A DNA stretch of 20,711 bases, from contig JBFGDZ010000045.1 of NCBI GenBank assembly GCA_041580375.1, positions 1-20,711 on the forward strand, written 5' to 3'. Shown here one piece after another: positions 14,066 through 20,711 of the stretch. Each line of letters begins with the position of its first letter. Position 1 is the stretch's first letter. The notes under the pieces were generated by a model. It had not been told where the DNA came from. It saw nothing but the letters and a program-made list of their open reading frames with translations, and did not search any database. The position numbers and the translations under genes are program-made. Source of the stretch: JAPUIN01 sp041580375 (GTDB taxonomy: Bacteria; Acidobacteriota; Polarisedimenticolia; Gp22-AA2).

Positions 14066-15670
14066 ATGGTGAATCGGGGACCCGATGGCCGGATCCACGC
14101 CTCGCGCTGGCTGAACGGGGACACGCTCTGGTTTCTTCTGGCGTGCGTCGTCTGCCTGGTGCCCGTGTGGAGGCATCCGTACTTCGCATCGACCGACGGA
14201 CCGTCCCACGTCTACAACGCCACCGCCATCGCCAGGTACTTCAGCGCCGAGTGCTCCGTGTATCGCGAGTACTACGCGTTCAACCCGTTTCCCGTTCCGA
14301 ACTGGATCGGGCATGCCGCGATGGCGCTGTTCTCCACCATCGCCAGGCCGGCCGTCGCCGAGAAACTGTTCCTGACCCTCTACGTCATCCTGCTGCCGGT
14401 CGCGATGCGCTACGCGATCGCGGCGCGCAACCCCGGCAACGGCTACGCTCCCCTGCTGGTCTTCCCGTTCGTCCACGGGACCGCCCTCGTGGCCGGCTGG
14501 TACAACTTCTCGATCTCTCTGATCGTGTGGCTGTTCGCGCTCGGCTTCTGGCTCCGCCACGGGCAGGGCGGGCGGCCTTCGGCCGTGACGTTGTCGCTCC
14601 TCTTTCTGCTGCTCTACCTGTCCCATCCCGTCGCTCTCGGAGCCGGCGTCCTGGCGCTGGCCGTGCTCGGCCTCGGGTCCATGGCGCGAGAGCGATTCCG
14701 GACGCCGGCCGCCGGAGCGGGAGGCGGCGCGAGACCGCTTCTGACGATGCTGCTGTGCGCGGCCCCGTTTCTCCTGCTGATCGGCCTGTTCGCGCTGCGG
14801 AACGAGCCCCTGGGCGGCGGGATCTCCGGCGGCTTCGGCCCCTCGACCCGGTGGCACGTGCTGCAGGCCTACCTCATGAACAGCGCGATGGGGCCGCTTC
14901 ACCCCGGGGAGTTGCTCCTGACGACGGCCTACGGCCTCGTCCTGTTGTCGCTGTTCGCCGTGACATTGGGTCCCCGCGCGATTCGAACCGACCCGCGACG
15001 GCTCGGGCTTCTCGCCCTCGTCGTCACGATCGTGCTGCTGAGCTTCCTCGCGCCGGACCGGATAGGCGGCGGGGGGAAGATCGGCCTGCGGCTCGCCATC
15101 TTCGCCTGGATGGCCGTGCTCATCGGGATCGGCACGCACGAATTCGGTCGCGCCGGCCGCGCCCTGATCCGCCTGATGGCCGTCGCCGCGACCGTCATCC
15201 AGATCGGCATCCGCGCGCCGGTCCTGGCCGAGGTCAATGAGTACGACCAGGGGCTCATGGAAGCCGGATCGAGCGCCGGGCCGAACGCCGCGATCGTTCC
15301 TCTGGCCGCCCACGAAGCGACCTTCCCCGATCCGTACTACGTCCCGATCCTCGTCCGGGAGAGCGCCGGTTACCTCGCGGCCGAGCGCTGCCTCGTGGAC
15401 GTCACGAATTACGAGGGACAGGTCGGCTCCTTCCCCCTGGTGACGCGGGACGGCCTGCCGCGCGTGCACCGCACGCCCGGTGAGGTCGCGCGCGCGCTCC
15501 GGCAGCCCGATGCGCCGTGGATCCTGTTCTCGGAGTACCCGGAGCAGATCACGCCCGCTTTGCGGCCCGCGGCGGATCGCACCCGGGAGCTCTTTGCGGC
15601 CCCCTGCGACCTCGTCACCACGACGCGCCGGGGCGGGATCCACCGGCTCTATCGGCGGCGCGCGCCATGA
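14066..15670 (+). CDS. GT-C-like membrane protein with DGPSH motif, paralogue 1
   Basis: A 534-residue membrane protein with roughly ten hydrophobic segments. TM1 is at about 20-36, then STDGPSHVYNA with DGPSH at 44-48, and NPFPVP at 73-78 in the first outer loop; the Asp is a candidate GT-C catalytic acid. AEKLFL, VFPFVHGTALVAGWYNFS, LLYLSHPVAL, a loop with GGGGKIGLR, and a C-terminal soluble part with AGYLAAERCLVDVTNYEG follow. All of these have counterparts in the gene at 16258-17886, so the two are paralogues. The ATG at 14066 is preferred; an in-frame ATG at 14045 would add seven residues reaching into the divergent spacer. The stop overlaps the methyltransferase start by 4 nt. Likely a polyprenyl-phosphate-sugar-dependent transferase; substrate unknown and not a family I can name. 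Confidence 0.72.
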   Translation: MVNRGPDGRIHASRWLNGDTLWFLLACVVCLVPVWRHPYFASTDGPSHVYNATAIARYFSAECSVYREYYAFNPFPVPNWIGHAAMALFSTIARPAVAEKLFLTLYVILLPVAMRYAIAARNPGNGYAPLLVFPFVHGTALVAGWYNFSISLIVWLFALGFWLRHGQGGRPSAVTLSLLFLLLYLSHPVALGAGVLALAVLGLGSMARERFRTPAAGAGGGARPLLTMLLCAAPFLLLIGLFALRNEPLGGGISGGFGPSTRWHVLQAYLMNSAMGPLHPGELLLTTAYGLVLLSLFAVTLGPRAIRTDPRRLGLLALVVTIVLLSFLAPDRIGGGGKIGLRLAIFAWMAVLIGIGTHEFGRAGRALIRLMAVAATVIQIGIRAPVLAEVNEYDQGLMEAGSSAGPNAAIVPLAAHEATFPDPYYVPILVRESAGYLAAERCLVDVTNYEGQVGSFPLVTRDGLPRVHRTPGEVARALRQPDAPWILFSEYPEQITPALRPAADRTRELFAAPCDLVTTTRRGGIHRLYRRRAP

Positions 15671-16236
15671 TCCACATCCGCGAGGGCCAGCCGGCCGGCG
15701 GCTTCATCGCGCCGTTCTCCTACGCGCGGGGACGTTTCCTCATCGGCACGCCCATCCTGAGGATCACGCGCCGGGCGCGGGCCGTCGCGGCGGCGCGCTA
15801 TGTCGCGCCCTGCACGACGCACCTCGACATCGGCTGCGGCGACGGCTATTTTCTCCGGCGGTCGCCCGCACGCGAGCGCTTCGGGATCGATCGGCTGCTC
15901 GGCGACGAGGTGACCACGCGTCTCGATTTTCCGGACGAAAGCCTCGATCTCGTGTCGATGCTGGCGGTGATCGAGCACCTGAAATCTCCGCAGGACATGG
16001 TGCGGGAGATCCACCGCGTCCTCCGACCCGGAGGCCGGCTCGTGCTGACGACGCCGAAACGGGTCGCGAGCCGCCTCATCGCGATCTACACGGCGGGGAT
16101 CGACGAGGAACACGAAGACTACTTCGACCTCGCGGCGATCCGCCGCCTGGCCGAAGGACGGTTCGAGCTGGCCGGCCATCACACGTTTCTGCTCGGGCTG
16201 AACCAGGCGTTCTGTCTGATCAAGCGGGGGCCGTAG
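15667..16236 (+). CDS. Small class I SAM-dependent methyltransferase
   Basis: A 189-residue methyltransferase of the UbiE/BioC-like (Methyltransf_11) fold. The SAM-binding motif I is HLDIGCGDGYF at 52-62, a shortened acidic-strand region FGIDRL follows at 72-77, motif II is DLVSMLAVIEHL at 94-105, and RVLRPGGRLVLTTPKR lies at 117-132. The domain is compact compared with usual 220-260-residue members, and the C-terminal substrate region is small. It sits between two paralogous GT-C-like membrane genes, with a 4-nt ATGA overlap to the first and 21 nt before the second, so it is cotranscribed with them. It probably methylates a sugar, lipid carrier or glycan end in the cytoplasm; the acceptor cannot be told from sequence. 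Confidence 0.88.
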   Translation: MIHIREGQPAGGFIAPFSYARGRFLIGTPILRITRRARAVAAARYVAPCTTHLDIGCGDGYFLRRSPARERFGIDRLLGDEVTTRLDFPDESLDLVSMLAVIEHLKSPQDMVREIHRVLRPGGRLVLTTPKRVASRLIAIYTAGIDEEHEDYFDLAAIRRLAEGRFELAGHHTFLLGLNQAFCLIKRGP

Positions 16237-16257
16237 ATCGATGCGGACGGCGGGGTC

Positions 16258-17886
16258 GTGCTGAACATCTTCCGACGATGGGGCGGATGGATCCCCTTCC
16301 TGATCGGGTGGGCGGTCTGTCTCTTCAGCGTCTGGCGGTTCGAGCACTGGGCTTCCGTGGACGGGCCGTCGCACGTCTACAACGCTTACGCGCTGTGGCA
16401 TTATTTCGATCCGGACTGCCCGATCTATCGCGATTTTTACCTGCTCAATCCCTTCCCGGTCCCCACCCTGGCGGCGACGCTCCTCCTGACCCTCCTCATG
16501 GGCGTCGCTCCACCGCTGATCGCCGAGAAGCTGTTCCTGTCGGCCTGCATCCTCCTTCTGCCGCTGGCGCTGCGCTACTGCCTCGGCGCCATCGAGCCCG
16601 CGAGCCGGGTCGTCGCATGCCTCGTCTTCCCCTTCGTCATGGGTCTGCCTCTCATCGCCGGCTGGTACTCCTTCCTCGCCGGCTCCGTGGCGGTGTTCCT
16701 GGCGCTCGGGTACTGGTTGCGCCAGGCCGATCCACCCCCGCGGCCGGCGCGCCGGCGATTGTTCTGGTTGTTCGTGCTGCTCTACCTCTGTCACCCGTTT
16801 CCCCTCGCCATGACGCTCCTGCTCATCAGCTGCGTCGCCGCCTGGCGGGCCTGGCTCGAGTTCCGCGCCGGCCCTCGCGAGGCCGGGCTCGCCGGCGCGC
16901 GTCATCTGGCGGCGCTCGCGTGGCGCCGGGCATGGCCGTCGCTTCAACCGGCGGTTCCGGTCGTCATCCTGCTGGGTCTCTTCTGGGTGCTGCGCGGCCT
17001 GCTCGCGGGGCCGGATCCCGCGGCCGAGCGGTGGTCCCTGTTCGAGATCGGCAAAATGCTGCTGATCAACGAGTCGATGGCCCCCCTGTCGGACATGGAG
17101 GTGCTGCTCGCCCCCTTCTTCTCGCTCTTTTTGCTGGTGATGTTGGTCTTCACGCTCATCCAGAGAAAGGCGCGGGAGATCCGGCGCCCGTGGTTTGGGC
17201 TGCTGCTGGCCCTCGCCGCGCTGGCCGTCCTGCTGCTGGTGCTCCCCGAGGGCATGATGGGCGGAGGGAACCTGGCGCGTCGCTTCGTCTACTCGATCTC
17301 TCTGACGGTCCCGCTGTGGCTGGGCGCAGGGCGCCATGGCCGGGCGGCGCGCGCGCTCATCGTGCTGGTGGCGCTCGGAGTGACGGGCGCGCAGGCGTGG
17401 TTGCGGATGCCGCTGCTGGGCCGGATCGACGCCTCGCATCGGGCCCTGCGCCGTGCGGCCGCTCCGATCGAGGGCAATACCGTCGTGCTTCCCCTGAACC
17501 TGGGCTGGGCCGGCGTCGGCCCCGCCGGCGCGCCGCCCGTCCTGCTGCGCAACGGCGCCGGCTACCTGGCCGCCGATCGCTGCTTCGTCGACATCAGCAA
17601 CTACGAGGGGCACCTGCTCCATTCGCCGCTGCCGTTCAAGCCGGACATGCGCGCTCTGATCGTTGTGACCCCCGATTCGCTGCGCGACCGGCTCGATCAT
17701 GAGCGCATTCCCGACTGGGTTCTCGTGTGGGGCGTCCCTGATCGGCTCGCGCCGGACGGACGGCTCGACGCCCGGCGGTTCCGCGAGATCCTGGCCGGTT
17801 ATTACGAGCCGGTCTCGCGATCCGGCGAAGGCGACACCTGGGCGTGGCTCTACCGGGCCCGCGAACTCCCCGGGTCCCCCAGGTAG
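16258..17886 (+). CDS. GT-C-like membrane protein with DGPSH motif, paralogue 2
   Basis: A 542-residue multi-pass membrane protein starting at a GTG 21 bp after the methyltransferase. TM1 is at about 11-27, then SVDGPSHVYNA with DGPSH at 35-39, and NPFPVP at 64-69. AEKLFL, VFPFVMGLPLIAGWYSF, LLYLCHPFPL, a GGGNLARR loop and a C-terminal AGYLAADRCFVDISNYEG match the paralogue at 14066-15670 in the same order. The conserved outer-loop Asp supports a GT-C type glycosyltransferase; the conserved C-terminal Cys and NYEG suggest a shared substrate-binding region. Its last 37 bp overlap the 3' end of the opposite-strand flippase-like gene. Donor and acceptor unknown. Confidence 0.72.
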   Translation: MLNIFRRWGGWIPFLIGWAVCLFSVWRFEHWASVDGPSHVYNAYALWHYFDPDCPIYRDFYLLNPFPVPTLAATLLLTLLMGVAPPLIAEKLFLSACILLLPLALRYCLGAIEPASRVVACLVFPFVMGLPLIAGWYSFLAGSVAVFLALGYWLRQADPPPRPARRRLFWLFVLLYLCHPFPLAMTLLLISCVAAWRAWLEFRAGPREAGLAGARHLAALAWRRAWPSLQPAVPVVILLGLFWVLRGLLAGPDPAAERWSLFEIGKMLLINESMAPLSDMEVLLAPFFSLFLLVMLVFTLIQRKAREIRRPWFGLLLALAALAVLLLVLPEGMMGGGNLARRFVYSISLTVPLWLGAGRHGRAARALIVLVALGVTGAQAWLRMPLLGRIDASHRALRRAAAPIEGNTVVLPLNLGWAGVGPAGAPPVLLRNGAGYLAADRCFVDISNYEGHLLHSPLPFKPDMRALIVVTPDSLRDRLDHERIPDWVLVWGVPDRLAPDGRLDARRFREILAGYYEPVSRSGEGDTWAWLYRARELPGSPR

Positions 17887-18797
17887 CGCTGAAGCGCGGG
17901 CAGCCCGGCCAGCGCCGGAAGCACGTAGCGGAGGGTGGCGAGCACGCCGAGGGCCGCGCCGGCGGCCGGACTCATGTACGGGCGGAGGAGCGCGATCAGC
18001 GCGGCGTCCCGCGTCCCGATGCCGGCCACCGTCACCGGGATCATGCCCGCGAGGATGGCGAGCGGGACGAGAGCGAGGGTGGCGGCCAGCGGGACGGGGG
18101 CGCCCAGGGCCCGGGCCAGAAACCAGAACTGCATCAGGTGAAGAAACCAGATCAGCATCGAGAGCCCCATCGTCGTCACGGAGGCCGGCCACGCGCGCCA
18201 GAACATGGCGTGCATCTCGCTCCACGAGGCGCGCAGCGCGCGCACCCGATCGGCCATCGAGCCCGGTCCCAGTCGCGCGGCCATCGCGAACAGGACGTCG
18301 GCCAGCCGGGGCGAGGCGATCAGGGCGGTGCCCGCCGCAAGCCCCGCCACGACCACCGCCAGCATCAGGCGATGGAACGGCTCGTCCCGGAATCGCAGCG
18401 CGAGCCCGGCCGCGCACCAGATCAGGAGGGCGAGCAGGTCGGTCGTCTTTTCGAACACGACGAGCGCCAGGGCCAAAGCGCCGGAGACCCGGCCCTGGCG
18501 GCCCATGAACAGGCTCTTGAGCAGGTCGCCGCTGCGCGCCGGCAGGATCAGGTTGAACACGCTCGCTGCGAGAGTCAGCCTCAGCGATGCGCCCGTTCCC
18601 GGCCGTCGATCCGGCGGCAGGAGGAGGTTCAGACGCACCGCGCTGAGCAGGACGGACCCGGCCAGCAGGATCGCCGCCCCGGCCAGAGGGCCCGGCAGGA
18701 CGTTCTTCAGGGCCGCCAGGATCGCCCCCGGGTCGACCGCCCTGTAGATCAGCGCCAGGATCGCGACGCCGATGCCCAGAAGGACGAGTCGCCTCAT
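17850..18797 (-). CDS. Flippase-like membrane protein (LPG synthase TM / AglD family)
   Basis: A 315-residue integral membrane protein matching the lysylphosphatidylglycerol-synthase transmembrane domain family (UPF0104/AglD-like). The family signature elements are visible: N-x-I-L-P-A-R-S-G-D at 82-91, VFEKTTDLLAL at 114-124 in place of the usual ER--D element, and IPVTVAGIGTRDAAL at 253-267 (family form P-x-x-x-G-x-G-x-R-E-x-x-x). About eight hydrophobic helices are present, and no soluble aminoacyltransferase domain is attached. Members are often found beside polyprenyl-glycan genes and are thought to help move lipids or lipid-linked sugars across the membrane; for this protein that is inference. 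The ATG at 18797 overlaps the upstream stop (ATGA). The 3' end overlaps the convergent gene by 37 bp. Confidence 0.85.
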   Translation of the reverse strand: MRRLVLLGIGVAILALIYRAVDPGAILAALKNVLPGPLAGAAILLAGSVLLSAVRLNLLLPPDRRPGTGASLRLTLAASVFNLILPARSGDLLKSLFMGRQGRVSGALALALVVFEKTTDLLALLIWCAAGLALRFRDEPFHRLMLAVVVAGLAAGTALIASPRLADVLFAMAARLGPGSMADRVRALRASWSEMHAMFWRAWPASVTTMGLSMLIWFLHLMQFWFLARALGAPVPLAATLALVPLAILAGMIPVTVAGIGTRDAALIALLRPYMSPAAGAALGVLATLRYVLPALAGLPALQRYLGDPGSSRAR

Positions 18798-20392
18798 CCG
18801 CCGGGACGCCGCACCAGCGTGAGCGCCTCGCCCGCCCGCAGACCGGCCACGCGGTCGCTCAGGTCGGTCCAGCCGGAGAGCTGGCCGTCCTGATACGTGC
18901 GGCTCGTGGCGACGTAGATCGACGTCTGGTCGCAGCCGAGCATCACCGAGCGCACCCCGCGCCAGCTCCGGGCGCGGAGCTCGTCCTCGATCTCCCAGGC
19001 TCCGTCACGCCAGCGCACCTGCCGCTCGAACCGGAAGGGCGCGCGGCGCCTGCCGACGATCAGCAGGCGCTGCAGCACCCGGCGCACCGCCGCCGCGAAG
19101 AATCGGCCCCCCGTCAGCATGAACAGGCGCAGGACGAGGAACCCCATCGTGCGCATCTGCCTTTGCTCCGCCCAGCCCAGGTCGCCGCGCACGCTGATCG
19201 CGTCGTCCGTGACGCGGGTCTCGTAGCGGTCGACGAGATGACCGACGGCGGCGCGCGTTCGCAGTCCGCGGCGCCGGATCACCGAGAACCCCGTGTCGGA
19301 CAGGACGAGGCGGTCGTCCCTGAACATCTTCAGGACGCCGCCCTTGCCGGTGGCCATGATCAGGGTCCAGCCATCCCGCCGATCGACTAGCAGGCCGGCC
19401 CGCGGAAACCAGGCGCGGCCCGGAGCCGGGGGTGCAGGCGCCGGACGCGGCTCGACGTAATCGCGCCAGGCGAGCAGATAATTCCACGCGTGGTGGGCGA
19501 CGATGTGATCGTCGACGTGCGTCGCGCCCCGTCCGGCGGCCACGCCGGCGAGGACGCGGTCGTTGACGGCGAGGGCGGGCGGATGGGCGCGACCGACGAG
19601 CTCGAACCCATGGGGGAAGAAATTGTAGGTGTTGCGGCTCCCGTACTCGCCGCCGTAGGAGCCGTCCGGGTGCACGAAGTGGGAGGCCAGATCGACGGCG
19701 CGGACGAGCGCGCTCTGCAGCGCCGGGAGAGGACGCATCTGCCCGATCCACGCGAGCAGGGAGATGGTCAGCGTCTGGTATCCCGGGTCGCACCCCCCGT
19801 ACTCGCGGAACCAGCCCTCCTCATCCTGGAGGCTCAGGACGCGGTCCAGGCGCTTCATCGCCGCTTCCTCCCAGCGTCCCGTGTTCATCAGTCCGCCGGC
19901 GAGCAGCAGATCCAGAGCGATGAGCGCGTCGTGGTTGGCGAGGGCGCCCGGCTCCCGGCTGGCGGCCAGCCAGTCGGCCCGCCGGGCGAAGAAATCCCGC
20001 AGCCCGTCGTCGCGGAGATTCAGGATCCGATACGCTTCGAGACAGGCGAGCAGCGAGAAGGCGGTGGCGCCAGCGGCCCTCTCGTAAGGATAGTAGTCGT
20101 CCGCCGAGCCGTCGCGGTGCCCGCTTCGGGCCGCATAGCGGATGCCGGCCGCGGCCCACGTGCGCAGCTCGGGATGACGGAACCAGCGATTGTTCTCGAG
20201 ATCCGTCTCCCAGGCCAGGGCCAGAGGGAGGGCGAATTCCTGCGCCATGCCGCTGGGAAAGTCGACGATCCGGTAGTGCCAGAAATTCCGGTCGAAGCAG
20301 CCGTAGGTGGGGCTGTGGCGATTGCGATCGAGGAGCGTCAGAAGATGGGGCACGTGCGCCAGAGCCGCGCGGGCCATCAGGTCGCGGCTCAT
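18794..20392 (-). CDS. Toroid/heparinase-like protein of unknown function
   Basis: A 532-residue protein without a signal peptide. The N-terminal ~310 residues look like an alpha/alpha-toroid: GCFDRNFWHYRIVDFP at 31-46, DDYYPYERAAGATAFSLLA at 98-116, ANHDALIALDLL at 152-163, QDEEGWF at 189-195 (one residue short of a QxxxGxW motif), YGSRNTYNFFPHGFE at 250-264, and DDHIVAHHAWNYL at 294-306. The C-terminal ~200 residues are strand-rich, as in the beta-sandwich of heparinase II/III-type lyases. Clustered His, Tyr, Asn and Arg are compatible with a polysaccharide lyase or epimerase, but I cannot assign catalytic residues. It lies 16 bp after a polyprenyl-sugar GT2 gene and overlaps the flippase-like gene by 4 nt. 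It may trim or modify the glycan made by this locus. Confidence 0.7.
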   Translation of the reverse strand: MSRDLMARAALAHVPHLLTLLDRNRHSPTYGCFDRNFWHYRIVDFPSGMAQEFALPLALAWETDLENNRWFRHPELRTWAAAGIRYAARSGHRDGSADDYYPYERAAGATAFSLLACLEAYRILNLRDDGLRDFFARRADWLAASREPGALANHDALIALDLLLAGGLMNTGRWEEAAMKRLDRVLSLQDEEGWFREYGGCDPGYQTLTISLLAWIGQMRPLPALQSALVRAVDLASHFVHPDGSYGGEYGSRNTYNFFPHGFELVGRAHPPALAVNDRVLAGVAAGRGATHVDDHIVAHHAWNYLLAWRDYVEPRPAPAPPAPGRAWFPRAGLLVDRRDGWTLIMATGKGGVLKMFRDDRLVLSDTGFSVIRRRGLRTRAAVGHLVDRYETRVTDDAISVRGDLGWAEQRQMRTMGFLVLRLFMLTGGRFFAAAVRRVLQRLLIVGRRRAPFRFERQVRWRDGAWEIEDELRARSWRGVRSVMLGCDQTSIYVATSRTYQDGQLSGWTDLSDRVAGLRAGEALTLVRRPGG

Positions 20393-20408
20393 TCCCGGTC
20401 GGCCATGG

Positions 20409-20711
20409 TCAGCGTCCTTCCGCGGCCTCGCGATCGCCGCGACGATCCCGGCCGTCCCGTCGCATCGCCTGCTGGAGGTCCTCGATCAGGAGCCGGTTGA
20501 CCGCGACCAGGTCGGCCACCAGACCGAAGACGAACAACTGCACTCCGGTCAGCAGCAGGATCGCGGCCACCACCAGGCTGGGCAGCCAGGTGCGACCGGG
20601 CTCGAGGAAGAACAGGAACAGCACCAGCCACCGCAGCGCGAGGAAGAGACCGGCGGCGAACGGAATCGACCCCAGAATGAGAAAGAAGCGCAGCGGCTGA
20701 TAGACGATGAA
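20409..20711 (-). CDS. C-terminal part of a family 2 glycosyltransferase (polyprenyl-phosphate-sugar synthase type)
   Basis: Only the last 100 residues are in the window; the 5' part lies beyond the right edge. The visible sequence is the membrane tail typical of DPM1/GtrB-like GT2 proteins: YQPLRFF at 4-10, a hydrophobic hairpin at about 10-38, LEPGRTWLPSLV, a second hydrophobic segment at about 47-70, and GLVADLVAVNRLLIEDL near 69-85, then a charged tail. Such enzymes move a sugar from a nucleotide donor to polyprenyl phosphate on the cytoplasmic face, making donors for GT-C enzymes. It leads the minus-strand string with the toroid protein and the flippase-like protein. The GT-A catalytic domain cannot be seen here. 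Confidence 0.8.
   Translation of the reverse strand, partial: FIVYQPLRFFLILGSIPFAAGLFLALRWLVLFLFFLEPGRTWLPSLVVAAILLLTGVQLFVFGLVADLVAVNRLLIEDLQQAMRRDGRDRRGDREAAEGR

Noticed and set aside
15649..18417. A 900-residue minus-strand open frame across the methyltransferase and GT-C genes
   Set aside because: Composition is low-complexity (Arg, Glu, Gln, Pro rich) and antisense to clear membrane proteins and a methyltransferase.
1..20711. CRISPR array, tRNA, rRNA, transposase or attachment sites
   Set aside because: No regularly spaced repeats, conserved RNA sequences, transposase motifs or flanking duplications were seen by eye.

Overview
This GC-rich, gene-dense window has no rRNA, tRNA, CRISPR array or insertion sequence that I can see. 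The TPR lipid/secretory-type protein, the FG-GAP lipoprotein, a sigma-54 activator and many membrane glycosyltransferase-like proteins suggest a Gram-negative-type bacterium from a little-cultured GC-rich phylum (Acidobacteriota, Eisenbacteria, Myxococcota and similar). I cannot fix the taxon from sequence alone. Many very long open frames run antisense to the real genes because of codon bias, and I left them out.

Left region (1-6028). A partial secreted TPR-type protein and an alkaline phosphatase lie on the minus strand, followed by an FG-GAP/VCBS lipoprotein also on minus. Divergent from the lipoprotein is a sigma-54-dependent activator with an unrecognised N-terminal domain. The space between these two holds a good -24/-12 promoter candidate reading toward the lipoprotein. 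About 111 and 132 bp upstream of its predicted start lie two near-identical TACA-N5-TGTA palindromes exactly 21 bp apart. Together they look like a self-contained sigma-54 switch: activator, tandem enhancer sites, promoter and lipoprotein target.

Arsenic module (6105-6918). arsR and an ArsI/CadI-type VOC dioxygenase form a two-gene minus-strand unit. It has a near-consensus TTGACA-17-TATATT promoter overlapped by an 8-bp-arm palindrome, and the predicted arsR message is almost leaderless. The -35 box sits on the stop codon of the preceding glycosyltransferase gene.

Glycan/lipid locus (6915-20711). Three gene strings are packed mostly with 4-nt ATGA/GTGA overlaps. (a) Minus, 14039 to 6915: two tandem paralogous large GT-C-like membrane proteins, a UbiA prenyltransferase fused to a QW-motif alpha-toroid domain, and an ArnT/PMT-like GT-C protein. 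(b) Plus, 14066 to 17886: two paralogous GT-C-like membrane proteins with a DGPSH motif, flanking a small SAM methyltransferase. (c) Minus, 20711 to 17850: the tail of a polyprenyl-phosphate-sugar synthase-like GT2, a toroid/heparinase-like soluble protein, and an AglD/LPG-synthase-TM flippase-like protein. The ensemble reads as synthesis of polyprenyl-phosphate-linked donors and their use by membrane GT-C enzymes to build and modify a surface glycan or glycolipid. The UbiA-toroid fusion and the two duplicated membrane families are the most novel content here.
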